Shown: positions 7,704-16,664, numbered from the stretch's first letter. The stretch is DNA of 64,000 nucleotides from DATLED01 sp963750255 (GCA_963750255.1 CAVVPZ010000008.1:310001-374000), one strand, 5' to 3'. The notes: generated from the sequence alone by a model not told the origin. Numbers and translations are program-made.

Positions 7704-8578
7704 GACACGAAGCCGAGGATGAGTTCGTTCACGTGCTCGGGCCGCTCGAGATGGAGGAAGTGGCCGGCCTGGCCGACGATGTCGACCCGCGAGGGCGCGG
7801 TGAGGGCCTTGGCCGCTGCTTCGGCGAGTTCGACGCCGATGCATCCGTCGTCAGCGCCGTGGAGGTAGAGCAGCGGTTGAGGCGGGACACCGCCCCCGGC
7901 CGCCTCGATGGCGGCGATGTCGGCGTCGGGCGGCGGCGGGGGACCGGTGCCGAACGTCGCCCGGTAGTAGCCGAGCGCGGCGGCGAGGTTGGCCGGGTTC
8001 CCGAGGGCGGTGCGCAGGTGGGCGACGTCGTCGGCCGCGTCGTAGCCCGGTGACCAGTCGCGCCACAGCCCTTCGATGAAGGCGAAGTCGTCGGCCGGCA
8101 CGATGAAGTCGGCCAGCGGGAGTTGGAAGAACCACATGTAGAACGACCGCTTGATCTGGTCGTAGCGAAGGAAGCCGGCCATTCCAGGCGCCGGCGGCAC
8201 GGCCATGGTCACGATTCGTGACCAGCGATCCGGCGCGGCCGACGCCGCGGGGTACACCGCCGTCGCCCCCCAGTCGTGGCCGATCAAGACGGCGTCGCCG
8301 CCGCCCCCGAGGGCTTCGTGCAGGCGGTTGGCGTCGAGGGCCAATGCCGCGCCCTGATAGCGGCCGTCGGCCGGGATGGCCGTTGGGGCGTAACCCCGCA
8401 TGAAGGGCGCCACGGCGCGGAACCCGGCCTCGCCCAGCGCGGGCAGCAGGTGCCGGAAGGTCCACGCGGTGTCGGGGAACCCGTGGAGGCACAGGGCGAG
8501 CGGACCCGACGCCGGGCCCGTCGCCAGGTAGGCGAAGTCGAGGCCGTTGGCTGTGATGGTTCCTTCTTCGAGCGGCAT
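7700..8578 (-). CDS. Alpha/beta hydrolase, epoxide hydrolase/haloalkane dehalogenase type
   Basis: 292 residues, ATG 8578. An oxyanion-hole HGFPDTAWTFRHLLP precedes the nucleophile elbow LIGHDWGATAVY with Asp102 as nucleophile, typical of epoxide hydrolases and dehalogenases rather than serine esterases. A lid region (about 130-200) is Trp/Phe-rich (FYMWFFQLPLADF). The acid LHGADDGCIG and the histidine AGHFLHLERPEHV complete the triad. It is first in the operon leading into the thioredoxin/UGSC pair, so the three may act on one electrophilic or halogenated substrate (inference). Confidence 0.87.
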   Translation of the reverse strand: MPLEEGTITANGLDFAYLATGPASGPLALCLHGFPDTAWTFRHLLPALGEAGFRAVAPFMRGYAPTAIPADGRYQGAALALDANRLHEALGGGGDAVLIGHDWGATAVYPAASAAPDRWSRIVTMAVPPAPGMAGFLRYDQIKRSFYMWFFQLPLADFIVPADDFAFIEGLWRDWSPGYDAADDVAHLRTALGNPANLAAALGYYRATFGTGPPPPPDADIAAIEAAGGGVPPQPLLYLHGADDGCIGVELAEAAAKALTAPSRVDIVGQAGHFLHLERPEHVNELILGFVS

Positions 8579-8589
8579 GGGCGGATGCT

Positions 8590-9801
8590 ATGCAGCCACC
8601 GGTCAAGGGGGCGCCTCGGCGTGCCGATCCAATGGGGGTGCCCCATCCCGTGCTCGACGACCTGCTTCAGGCGCTCGCCGAGGCCGAGGGCTCCGATCTC
8701 CACGTGAAGGTCGGGTCCCCGCCCCGTATGCGGGTCCATGGCGTTCTTCGCCGCGTCGAGGGGGCCGCGCAGGTGACCCCCGAACTCACGGCCGACATCG
8801 CCGGCGCGATCATGCGCTCCGACGTCGCCGACACCTTCGAGGCCCGAAACGACGCCGACTTCGCCTATGCGATCCCGAATGTCGGACGGTTCCGGGTCAA
8901 CGCCTTCCGCCAGCGGGGGACGGTCGGCATGATCTTCCGCCGGGTCCTGTCGTCGGTCGCGTCGTTCGAAGAACTTGGACTTCCCGACGTGGTCGGTCGT
9001 CTGTCCAAGGAGCACCGCGGCCTGGTGTTGGTGACGGGTCCCACCGGGTCGGGCAAGACCACGACGCTGGCAGCGATGATCGACCACATCAACGACACCC
9101 GCGAGTGTCACATCGTGACCATCGAAGATCCGATCGAAGTGCTCCATCGGGACAAAATGGCGTCGATCAACCAGCGCGAGATCGGCTTCGACACCGACAG
9201 CTTCGCCAATGCGATGCGAGCCGCAATGCGCCAGGACCCCGACGTCATCCTCGTGGGCGAGATGCGAGATCAAGAGACGGTGGCCGCCGCCCTCAGCGCA
9301 GCCGAGACGGGCCACCTCGTCTTCTCGACCCTGCACACGATCGATGCGACCGAGACGGTCAACCGGATCGTCGACTTCTTCCCGCCACACCAACAACACC
9401 AGATCCGGGTGGCGTTGGCCGGCTCGCTCAGGGGAACGCTGTGCCAGCGGCTCGTTTCGACCTCTGATGGCGAGGGACGGGTCGCCGCGCTCGAGGTCAT
9501 GGTGGTGAACGGCCGGATCCAAAATTGCATCGTCGACCCCAATCGGGGTGGCGACATGCACGAGATCATCGCTGACGGCGAGTACTACGGCATGCAGACC
9601 TTCGACCAGGCCCTGGTGAAGTTGTACGAGGCGGGGAAGGTCGACATGCGGGGAGCGATGACTGCGGCGAGCAACCCACACGATTTGAAGGTGATGTTGC
9701 AGCAACGAGGCCTCGTCGCCTCGACCTCCGCGAAATTCGCGCTAGCTCCAGTTGCTGTGGCTTTCGTCACACGATGGGGAATGTCGGGAAGGCACCTGTA
9801 A
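8590..9801 (+). CDS. pilT: PilT twitching-motility retraction ATPase
   Basis: Cytoplasmic hexameric ATPase driving type IV pilus retraction. 403 residues from ATG 8590; ATG 8632 is an alternative that begins at the conserved LDDLLQALAEAEGSDLHVKV. Walker A is VTGPTGSGKTTTLAAM (about 150), followed by the Asp box IVTIEDPIEVLH, Walker B DPDVILVGEMRD and the His box SAAETGHLVFSTLHT. The C-terminal ~25 residues after LKVMLQQRGLV are an unusual tail (KFALAPVAVAFVTRWG). No pilin, PilB or PilC gene is in the window. Divergent from the hydrolase operon; the gap is only 11 bases. Confidence 0.92.
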   Translation: MQPPVKGAPRRADPMGVPHPVLDDLLQALAEAEGSDLHVKVGSPPRMRVHGVLRRVEGAAQVTPELTADIAGAIMRSDVADTFEARNDADFAYAIPNVGRFRVNAFRQRGTVGMIFRRVLSSVASFEELGLPDVVGRLSKEHRGLVLVTGPTGSGKTTTLAAMIDHINDTRECHIVTIEDPIEVLHRDKMASINQREIGFDTDSFANAMRAAMRQDPDVILVGEMRDQETVAAALSAAETGHLVFSTLHTIDATETVNRIVDFFPPHQQHQIRVALAGSLRGTLCQRLVSTSDGEGRVAALEVMVVNGRIQNCIVDPNRGGDMHEIIADGEYYGMQTFDQALVKLYEAGKVDMRGAMTAASNPHDLKVMLQQRGLVASTSAKFALAPVAVAFVTRWGMSGRHL

Positions 9802-9827
9802 CCTCCTCGACACTTGAGGGGGCTCCT

Positions 9828-10658
9828 TTGAAGGTCACGTTCTGGGGTGTTCGAGGCTCGACGCCCTGCCCGAGCGACGAAAACCGACGGTACGGTGGCA
9901 ACACCGCCTGCGTGACCCTTGAAGTCGAGGGCGAGCCGCCGATCATTCTCGACCTCGGCACCGGACTCCGGTTCTTCGGCCAGACCCAGCCCATCGACGG
10001 ATCCTTCCGCGGGACGGCGCTGATCACCCACATCCACTGGGACCACGTGCAGGGCCTCCCGTTCTTCCCGCCCGCCGATCGCATCGGGGCCGAGTTCGAC
10101 ATCTACGGGCCAACCCAGGAAGAGGGGTCGCTCGGCGACGTCTTCGGCGACTTCATGCGACCGCCGTATTTTCCGGTCCACTTCAGCGAACTCCGGGGCG
10201 ACATCCGCTTCCACGACGTCACCGATGAAGACCTTGCCGTCGGCAACGCCAAGGTTCGGGTACGGCCGGTGCCGCATTGCGGTCCCACCGTCGGCTACAG
10301 GATCGAGTGGGACGGCGCCGTCGTCGCGTATCTCAGCGACCATCAGGCGCCGTTGTCGCTCGACCGGGTGGCCGACTCGGTGCTCGAACTCTGCGAGGGC
10401 GCCGATCTCGTCATCCACGACGCGCAGTACACCCGTGAGGAATTCGCCGAGAAGGCTCACTGGGGCCACTGCACCGTCGACTACGCGGTGTTGGTGGCCA
10501 AGGAGGCCGGCGCCAAGCGTTTGGCCCTGTTCCACCACGATCCCGCCCACGACGACGACTTCGTCGACCGCTTGGTCGCTGGCGCCAAGTGCCTCCCCAA
10601 CGCCCGGGGCCTGGCCGAGGTGTTCGGCGCTCGCGAAGGTCTGTCGCTCGAGCTCTGA
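9828..10658 (+). CDS. MBL-fold metallohydrolase (Lactamase_B_2 / phosphodiesterase-like)
   Basis: 276 residues from TTG 9828, where the conserved KVTFWGVRGSTPCPS begins; ATG 9774, overlapping pilT, is the alternative. Metal ligands are visible in ITHIHWDHVQGLPF (H68-x-H70-x-D72-H73), PVPHCGPTVGY, VAYLSDHQAP and GHCTVDYAVLVAKEA with a late FHHDPAHDD. The N-terminal GVRGSTP and YGGNTACV strands are typical of the PhnP/cyclic-phosphodiesterase branch. The substrate is probably a phosphodiester; no partner identifies it. Confidence 0.87.
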   Translation: MKVTFWGVRGSTPCPSDENRRYGGNTACVTLEVEGEPPIILDLGTGLRFFGQTQPIDGSFRGTALITHIHWDHVQGLPFFPPADRIGAEFDIYGPTQEEGSLGDVFGDFMRPPYFPVHFSELRGDIRFHDVTDEDLAVGNAKVRVRPVPHCGPTVGYRIEWDGAVVAYLSDHQAPLSLDRVADSVLELCEGADLVIHDAQYTREEFAEKAHWGHCTVDYAVLVAKEAGAKRLALFHHDPAHDDDFVDRLVAGAKCLPNARGLAEVFGAREGLSLEL

Positions 10659-10694
10659 CTGCGACCTGGCGACCCCGCCGGTAAGTTGCCCCGG

Positions 10695-11207
10695 GTGACC
10701 GACGACGACCTCGCCCGCCGCGGCGCACCAAGTTTCGACAGCGCCCGCCTGAGGCAGGTGATGGGGCACTTCTGCACCGGCGTCACCATCATCACGGCGA
10801 TGCACGACGGCGAACCGGTCGGCTTCACCGCGCAGTCGTTCCAGTCGTTGTCGCTCGACCCGCCGTTGGTCTTGTTCTCGCCCCAGAAGTCGTCGTCGAC
10901 GTGGCCGCGCCTGCAGGCCGCCGAGCGGTTCTGTGTGAACATCCTCGCCGAGGACCAAGAGGTCCTCTGTCGAGCATTCGCCGCCAGCGGTGCCGACAAG
11001 TATCGGGGTGTGGGATATCGCACGGGGCCGGCGTCGGGTGCGCCGATCCTCGAAGGTGTCCTCGGCTGGGTCGAGGCCGAGATCGAACAGGAGATAGACG
11101 GCGGCGACCACCTGATCGTCGTCGGGCGGATCCTCGACCTCGACCTCGAGAACGAGGGTCGGCCGCTCCTGTTCTACCGCGGCGGCTTCGGCCGGTTCGA
11201 GCACTGA
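10695..11207 (+). CDS. Flavin reductase-like FMN-binding protein
   Basis: 170 residues from GTG 10695 (TTG 10686 is possible). FDSARLRQVMGHFCTGVTII and GFTAQSFQSLSLDPPLVLFS, then FCVNILAEDQEVLCRAFA and HLIVVGRILDL, are the split-barrel FMN-binding signatures of HpaC/HsaB-type flavin reductases. These supply reduced flavin to a monooxygenase. No monooxygenase is adjacent. The epimerase-like gene starts 6 bases after its stop. Confidence 0.88.
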   Translation: MTDDDLARRGAPSFDSARLRQVMGHFCTGVTIITAMHDGEPVGFTAQSFQSLSLDPPLVLFSPQKSSSTWPRLQAAERFCVNILAEDQEVLCRAFAASGADKYRGVGYRTGPASGAPILEGVLGWVEAEIEQEIDGGDHLIVVGRILDLDLENEGRPLLFYRGGFGRFEH

Positions 11208-11212
11208 TCGCC

Positions 11213-11785
11213 GTGGCCGACATCATCCCCATGACCGTGACCGAGGGCGCCGTCGACGGCCTCCGTGTCATCACGCTGAAGCAGGTCACCGACGAGCGGG
11301 GCACGGTGCGCGAGTTCTACCGGGCCAGTTCGTGGGCCGACGCCGGCTTGCCCGACCTCGGCCCCTGGGTGCAGGTCAACCTGACCGAGACCAAGGCCGG
11401 CGCGTTGCGCGGACTGCACGGCGAGGACATGTTCAAGTTGGTGGCGGTGGCTTCTGGTCGAGCCTTCGGCGCCTATGTCGACACCCGGCCGCAATCGCCC
11501 ACCTTCGGTGCCGTCGCCACCGTCGACCTCGTTGCCGGGGTCCAGGTGCTGGTGCCCAGGGGCGTGGCCAACGGCTTCCAGTCCGTCACCGACACGCAGT
11601 ACCTCTACGCCTTCGACAACGAATGGGTGCCGGGAATGGCCGGCATTGCCGTCAATCCCCTCGACCCCACGCTCGGGATCGACTGGCCCGTCCCGGTCGA
11701 TTTCGGCGATCCGTCGATGCTGTCGCCCAAAGACCGCGACCAGCCGACGCTGGCTCAGGCGGTTTCGGCCACCGACGACAAGTAG
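11213..11785 (+). CDS. dTDP-4-dehydrorhamnose 3,5-epimerase (RmlC) family protein
   Basis: 190 residues from GTG 11213 (ATG 11231 is also possible). Cupin fold with TDERGTVREFYRASSW, LTETKAGALRGLHGEDMFKL (catalytic His of RGLH), VDTRPQSPTFGAVATVDL and DNEWVPGMAGIAVNP ending in GIDWPV. In textbook RmlC the segment after the beta-barrel reads GFAHGF; here it is GVANGF. Other deoxysugar genes are absent nearby. It may epimerise a nucleotide-activated keto-sugar or be a divergent paralogue. Its end overlaps the convergent thioredoxin gene by 31 bases. Confidence 0.8.
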   Translation: MADIIPMTVTEGAVDGLRVITLKQVTDERGTVREFYRASSWADAGLPDLGPWVQVNLTETKAGALRGLHGEDMFKLVAVASGRAFGAYVDTRPQSPTFGAVATVDLVAGVQVLVPRGVANGFQSVTDTQYLYAFDNEWVPGMAGIAVNPLDPTLGIDWPVPVDFGDPSMLSPKDRDQPTLAQAVSATDDK

Positions 11786-12141
11786 TCGCGCACGGCGGGT
11801 GCGCCGACCAGCCGGGCGAGGACATCGCCGCGGCCGTCTGCCAACAGCACCGTGGGCGCGCTCCGCACCGAGAAGGCATCGGCCAGGTGTGGCTCGCGGG
11901 TGGCGTCGACGGTGACGATGCTGGCGCCGGGATCGTCCTGGGCCAGTCGGTCCTTGACCGGTCCGCAACTCGCGCAATACGGCGTGGTGAACACGACCCA
12001 CGTGCGGTCACCGCCGAGCAATTCGACCGGCACTCGCGGCGAGGCGGTGGGAGCCGTCTGCAGCGAGGCCTGCCACTGAAGGTAGAGGCGCCGGCCGAGG
12101 GCAAGCGCCACCAGGAATGCGGCGACGATGATCAGCTTCAT
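11755..12141 (-). CDS. Membrane-anchored thioredoxin-like protein
   Basis: 128 residues from ATG 12141. An N-terminal transmembrane helix (IIVAAFLVALALGRRLY) is followed by a thioredoxin domain with VVFTTPYCASCGPVKDRLA (CASC active site) and the cis-Pro loop VRSAPTVLLADGRG. The C-terminus is LVGAPAVRDYLSSV. The start codon overlaps the TGA of the DUF4395 gene (ATGA), so the two are translationally coupled. A thiol-disulfide exchange role at the membrane is likely; orientation and substrate are unknown. Confidence 0.84.
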   Translation of the reverse strand: MKLIIVAAFLVALALGRRLYLQWQASLQTAPTASPRVPVELLGGDRTWVVFTTPYCASCGPVKDRLAQDDPGASIVTVDATREPHLADAFSVRSAPTVLLADGRGDVLARLVGAPAVRDYLSSVAETA

Positions 12142-12575
12142 GCCACCAACTCCACGCCCCGCCGGCGGGCCACCAGCAGATAGATCTCGCAGCCGACACA
12201 GATGCCGGTGGCTGCGGCCAGCCCGGCCAGAGCCGCCACGACAAGGGCCAGGACCCACCCGAGCGCGACAGCCCCGGCGGCGAAGGAGATCGTCGCCGCC
12301 GTGAGGAACAAGACACCGACTGCGGCGGCGAAGCGTGGCGGCCGCGGGTCTTCGAGGTCGGCGGGAGGCGACAGTCGGGGCCGGATCACCTCGGCGTAGA
12401 GGCGGAGGAACGGACCGTAGCGGGGCCCGAGGGCAGCGCCGAGGAAGAGCACGGCAGCGAACACGGGGGCCACCACGCGGACGTCGAGGAGGAAGCCGAT
12501 CAGGAGCGCCGCGGTGAGGACAGCCTGGTTGAAGCGTGGCCCTCGCGGGTCGATGGGTCTGGGGGAGCCGGCCAT
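12138..12575 (-). CDS. DUF4395 integral membrane protein
   Basis: 145 residues from ATG 12575. The start MAGSPRPIDPRGPRFNQAVL is typical of DUF4395. Four hydrophobic segments are visible: AVLTAALLIGFLLDVRVVAP, VFAAVLFLGAALG, FAAAVGVLFLTAATISFAAG and LALVVAALAGLAAATG. The last helix ends in ICVGCEIYLLVARRR, placing a C-x2-C pair at the membrane face. Coupled with the downstream thioredoxin-like gene. The family has no established function that I can state; the paired CxxC motifs suggest disulfide relay. Confidence 0.82.
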   Translation of the reverse strand: MAGSPRPIDPRGPRFNQAVLTAALLIGFLLDVRVVAPVFAAVLFLGAALGPRYGPFLRLYAEVIRPRLSPPADLEDPRPPRFAAAVGVLFLTAATISFAAGAVALGWVLALVVAALAGLAAATGICVGCEIYLLVARRRGVELVA

Positions 12576-12633
12576 GGATGGGGAAACCCTACCAACTGGG
12601 TCGACATTCCCGCTCGGCCGCCGCTCGGCGGAT

Positions 12634-14191
12634 TCAGCGGCGCTTCTTGAGCATCGAGAACACGCCCCGGACGACGGTGTTGGTGAGCTGGCGGCCCTCA
12701 CGCGACTTGAGGAACCCCGTCACCGGATTGTCATCCTTCTTGGCCGAGCGCTTCGGCTGACGGGGCGGATCGGCCCGGCGGGCCTCGGCTTCCTTCTCAT
12801 CGGCGGCATCGGCGGCGGCGCTCTCGGCCAGTCGGCGGGCCAGGATCTCTCGCGCCGAGTCGCGGTCGAGTTCCTCGGCGTACTTCGCCCACAACGAGTC
12901 GGACTCTGGCCGCCTTGTCGATGCCGTCGTCGCCGACGGCGGCCATGAGCGACTGCGGGGCCAGCAGCTTGGTCCACACCACCGGGGTCGGCGCCCCCCG
13001 CTCGGAGAGGATCGTCACCATCGCCTCGCCCGTGCCCAGCTGGGTGAGGTCTTCCTCGAGGTCGTAGTCGTCGGTCTTCGGATACGTCGTGACGGCGGCC
13101 CGCAAGGCCTTGGCATCGCGTGGGGTGAAGGCACGGAGCGCGTGCTGGACCCGGTTGCCCAGCTGGGCCAGCACGGCCTCGGGGACATCGTCAGGGAGTT
13201 GGGTGACGAAGAAGACGCCGACTCCCTTCGACCGGATGAGGCGCACGGTTTGGGCGACGGAGTCGAGGAACTCCTTGGAGGCATCGTCGAAGAGGAGGTG
13301 GGCCTCGTCGAAGAAGAACACCAGCTTGGGCTTGTCGAGGTCGCCCACCTCGGGCAGGTCGTGGAACAGCTCGGCCAGCAGCCACATGAGAAATGTCGAG
13401 AACAGCTTGGGCTTGTCCTGCACGGCGGCGAGTTCGAGGCAGCTCACGACGCCACGGCCGTCGCTGGTCGTGCGCATCAGGTCGGCGACCTCGAGTTCGG
13501 GCTCGCCGAAGAAGGCCTCTCCGCCCTGGTCTTCGAGCTGGATGATCGAGCGGAGGAGGACGCCGACGGTCGCCGGAGCCAGGCCACCGATCTCCTTGAG
13601 GTCGGCCTTGCCCTCGTCGGAGGACAGGTACTTGAGCACCTCGCGAAGGTCGTCGAGGTCGAGGAGGGCCAGGTTGTTTTGGTCCGCGTAGCGAAAGACG
13701 AGCGAGAGCGACGCCTCCTGGGTCTCGTTGGCGCCGAGCACCTTGGCCAGGAGTTGGGGACCGAACGACGAGACCGCGGCCCGAACCGGGACACCCGGGC
13801 CCAGGCCACCGAGGGAGAGGAACGAGGTCGGGAAGCCCGCCGGCGACCACTCGACGCCGAGGTCCTTGCTGCGCGACGCGATGCGGTCGCCCGGCTCGCC
13901 GGGTTGGGAGAGCCCCGACAGGTCGCCCTTGATGTCGGCTGCGAACACCGGCACCCCCATGGCCGACAACTGTTCGGCCATCAACTGGAGTGTCTTTGTC
14001 TTGCCCGTGCCCGTCGCGCCGGCGATCAGCCCGTGCCGGTTGGTCATGGCGGCGGGGATCTGGACGACGGCCTCGGGATGGGTGGCCCCGCCGAGCATCG
14101 CCCGCCCGAGGCCGAGGGCAGCACCCTCCGTGGCGTACGCGGCGGCGACCCGCTCGCTGAAGTCGGATTCCTTGGGGCGCTTGGCAGCCAT
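12634..14191 (-). CDS. HerA-like/DUF853 P-loop ATPase (one frameshift)
   Basis: About 518 residues, ATG 14191. Walker A is LIAGATGTGKTKTLQLM (about residues 55-70), Walker B KLVFFFDEAHLLFDDAS, and the sensor region FFVTQLPDDVPEAVLAQLGN. Together with FGPQLLAKVLGANETQEASL this matches the E. coli YjgR/DUF853 family of HerA-type hexameric translocases. The frame must shift near 12908 (extra A in GGCC-A-GAG) to reach ESDSLWAKYAEELDRDSARE and the basic tail ending KKRR. Divergent from the FtsH-like gene across a 138-bp gap. The DNA or protein substrate is unknown. Confidence 0.85.
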
Positions 14192-14286
14192 GCCTGAGCA
14201 CGCTATCGGGACGGAAGGCCACCGTATCGGCAGGAAAGTTTGTCACCTTGAGCAGGAATCTGGGTTGGCCCCGACGAAACCGGGCA

Positions 14287-14305
14287 TGACCACGTACGGT
14301 GGTCA
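14287..14305. promoter_or_regulatory. Inverted repeat in divergent intergenic region
   Basis: TGACCAC-GTACG-GTGGTCA: perfect 7-bp arms with a 5-bp spacer, located 25 bases before the FtsH-like start and in the shared upstream region of two divergent genes. It could be an operator or a leader hairpin; nothing else identifies it. Confidence 0.35.
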
Positions 14306-14329
14306 CATGAACGAGGACGGGACACGCTG

Positions 14330-16165
14330 ATGGATCTCCAGACCTTGGGCCAGGCAAAGGTCATCCGATCGGCAGCCGATGTCGCAGTGGCCAGGGAGCG
14401 AGTCCGGCACCGGCGCCTGCGCCGGGTGACCCATGTCCTGATCCCCATCACCGTGTGGCTGGCCTTCCGCCTCGCCACCGGTAACCCCGTGCGGCCCGGT
14501 ATCCCGTCGCTCCCGCCCGAGATGGCGCCGTTCCTCCCTGGGCTGGCCATCATGTTGCTGCTCGTCGGTGTCCTGCTGATTCCGATGCTCGGAGCCGGAC
14601 GGTCGCCGCACGTCCTTTACCGGGCCAGCGAGATCGATGTCGATCTCAACGACGTCAAGGGCAACGACGTCGTGGTCGACGAGGTCGTCAAGACCCTCAA
14701 CCTCTTCTTGGCTCACAAGACATTCCGGGAGCAGATGGGCGGCACAGCCCGGCGGGCCATCCTCTTCGAGGGCCCCCCGGGGACAGGCAAGACGTACCTG
14801 GCCAAGGCCATGGCGCGAGAAGCGGGGGTTCCCTACCTGTTCGTGTCGTCGTCGGCCTTCCAGTCGATGTACTACGGCCAGACCAACCGAAAGATCCGCT
14901 CGTACTTCAAGGCCCTGCGCAAGTTCGCCCGCGAGGAGGGCGGTGCCATCGGGTTCATCGAGGAGATCGACGCCATCGGCTCGGCTCGATCCGGGATGGG
15001 TGGCGGTGGCCGCGAGGGCGTGTCGGGTGTCGTCAACGAGTTGTTGATCCAACTCCAGTCCTTCGACACACCGACCTCAGGCGACCGAGTCAAGGGTTGG
15101 ATTGTCGACCAGCTCAACCGGTGGCTGCCCAGTTCGCGTCAACTCCGGAAGCCCGCCCTTGAGCCGGCCAACATCCTCGTGATCGGCGCCACCAACCGGG
15201 CCGCCGACCTCGACCCCGCCCTGCTGCGGCCGGGCCGGTTCGACCGCTCGATCTACTTCGACCTTCCCAACCGCCGCGGCCGCCGCGAGATCCTCGACTA
15301 CTACCTCGCGAAGAAGGCCCACGAGCCCGAACTCGACGACGAGGACAAGCGCGACACGCTGGCCGCCATGACCTTCGGCTACTCGCCGGTCATGCTCGAA
15401 CACCTCCTCGACGAGGCCCTGGTGTGGGCGCTCCGGCGGGGCGCGGTACGCCTTGGATGGAACGACATCCAGCAGGCCCGCATGACCGAGGAACTCGGGC
15501 TGAAGCAGCCCGTCGAGTATGCCGAGGACGAGCGACGGACCATCGCCACCCACGAAGCCGGGCATGCCACGGTCGCCCACCTCGTCGGCAAGAGCCGCAA
15601 GCTCGAGGTGCTCTCGATCATCAAGCGGGGCCAGTCGCTCGGCCTCCTGGCCCACTCCGATCTCGAGGAGCGATTCACCAACACCCGTACCGAGATCGAA
15701 GCCCGCATCATGATCAGCTTCGGCGGCATGGTGGCCGAGGAACTCTTCTTCGGCGAGTCAGGCACCGGCCCCGCCGGCGACCTCCAGGCCGCGACGTCGG
15801 CCGCGGCGCAGATGGTCGGCTCGTTCGGCATGGCGGGGACGCTTGTGTCCTATGACCTCATGGCCGGCCCCGGCGGCACCTCCGTGGTGGCCAAGGTCTT
15901 GGCCAGCGAAGACGGCCGCACCGCCGTTGAAGAGATCCTGAACCGGTCGAAGGCCGAAGTGACCCGACTGCTCGGCGTCAACCGCCACCTCATCGAAGCG
16001 CTCCGTGACGCCCTCCTCGACCGCGACGAACTCATCGGTCAGGAGATCATCGACGTCCTCCGCCGGGCCGAGGCGTTCGCCGTGGCCGGCACCATCGACC
16101 TCCGCGACCAAGACCCGTCCCTCATGGGTGCCTCACTCCTCACGGAAAGCGGCGAGGGCTCGTAG
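14330..16165 (+). CDS. FtsH-like membrane AAA+ zinc metalloprotease
   Basis: 611 residues, ATG 14330. Two transmembrane helices (about 33-50 and 68-88) precede the AAA module: Walker A LFEGPPGTGKTYLAKAM (148-155), Walker B region IGFIEEIDAIG (about 208-215) and the second region of homology ATNRAADLDPALLRPGRFDR. The peptidase domain has THEAGHATVAHLVG (H408-E-x-x-H412) and the third ligand region DLQAATSAAAQMVGSFGM. The canonical FIDEID of FtsH is FIEEID here. The N-terminal periplasmic part is short. It would degrade membrane or misassembled proteins. A divergent paralogue rather than the housekeeping FtsH seems likely. Confidence 0.88.
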   Translation: MDLQTLGQAKVIRSAADVAVARERVRHRRLRRVTHVLIPITVWLAFRLATGNPVRPGIPSLPPEMAPFLPGLAIMLLLVGVLLIPMLGAGRSPHVLYRASEIDVDLNDVKGNDVVVDEVVKTLNLFLAHKTFREQMGGTARRAILFEGPPGTGKTYLAKAMAREAGVPYLFVSSSAFQSMYYGQTNRKIRSYFKALRKFAREEGGAIGFIEEIDAIGSARSGMGGGGREGVSGVVNELLIQLQSFDTPTSGDRVKGWIVDQLNRWLPSSRQLRKPALEPANILVIGATNRAADLDPALLRPGRFDRSIYFDLPNRRGRREILDYYLAKKAHEPELDDEDKRDTLAAMTFGYSPVMLEHLLDEALVWALRRGAVRLGWNDIQQARMTEELGLKQPVEYAEDERRTIATHEAGHATVAHLVGKSRKLEVLSIIKRGQSLGLLAHSDLEERFTNTRTEIEARIMISFGGMVAEELFFGESGTGPAGDLQAATSAAAQMVGSFGMAGTLVSYDLMAGPGGTSVVAKVLASEDGRTAVEEILNRSKAEVTRLLGVNRHLIEALRDALLDRDELIGQEIIDVLRRAEAFAVAGTIDLRDQDPSLMGASLLTESGEGS

Positions 16166-16663
16166 CGCGCGACCGGTGTTGGTGGGCTCGTCGGTGATGG
16201 AGCGGGCCACCTCGATCACGGCCGCGTGCGTGGCCTTGTCGTCGTCGCTCTCGTACGAGAACCTCCATCGCCGGACTCGCTCATCGATGGCCGCTTTCGA
16301 CGGCTCGTCGGCGAGGTCGAGACCCGCGGCGCTCAACACCCGGCAGTCGTAGACGCGACACGTGCGGGGCCGGTGGTCGTAGATCGAGCACGCCCCATCG
16401 ATGAGCATCGGGCAGTGGCCGCGTTCGTCGTAGCCCAAGACGAAGTGGCCACGTGGGAGCCGGGGAGCGGGGAACAACAACTCGCTGGGGATGTGGGCGA
16501 GAGCGTCGGTCTCCTCGGGACCGACGTGGACGAACTGCGACGACGTGCAACATCCCGTGCACGTTCCACACGGGACGACCGAGTCGCCGTCACCTCCGAG
16601 GAAGGTTCCGATGTCGCGGAGCCACGATCCGAAATCGCCGGCGTCGACCGTCGCCGGGGTCAT
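16133..16663 (-). CDS. YkgJ-type Cys-cluster protein
   Basis: 176 residues, ATG 16663. A cysteine cluster VVPCGTCTGCCTSSQFVHVG and later GHCPMLIDGACSIYDHRPRTC plus VYDCRVL supply about eight cysteines in the order known from the zinc/iron-chelating YkgJ family (PF03692). It probably binds a metal or Fe-S centre; the role is unknown. Its 3' end overlaps the convergent FtsH-like gene by about 33 bases, and its start abuts the 3' end of the oligopeptidase gene transcribed in the same direction. Confidence 0.82.
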   Translation of the reverse strand: MTPATVDAGDFGSWLRDIGTFLGGDGDSVVPCGTCTGCCTSSQFVHVGPEETDALAHIPSELLFPAPRLPRGHFVLGYDERGHCPMLIDGACSIYDHRPRTCRVYDCRVLSAAGLDLADEPSKAAIDERVRRWRFSYESDDDKATHAAVIEVARSITDEPTNTGRALRALAAFREE

Positions 16664-16664
16664 C

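Noticed and set aside
9774..9827. 18-residue N-terminal extension of the MBL hydrolase from ATG 9774
   Set aside because: It would overlap pilT and adds residues not typical of the family, which starts at KVTFWGVRGS; kept only as an alternative start.
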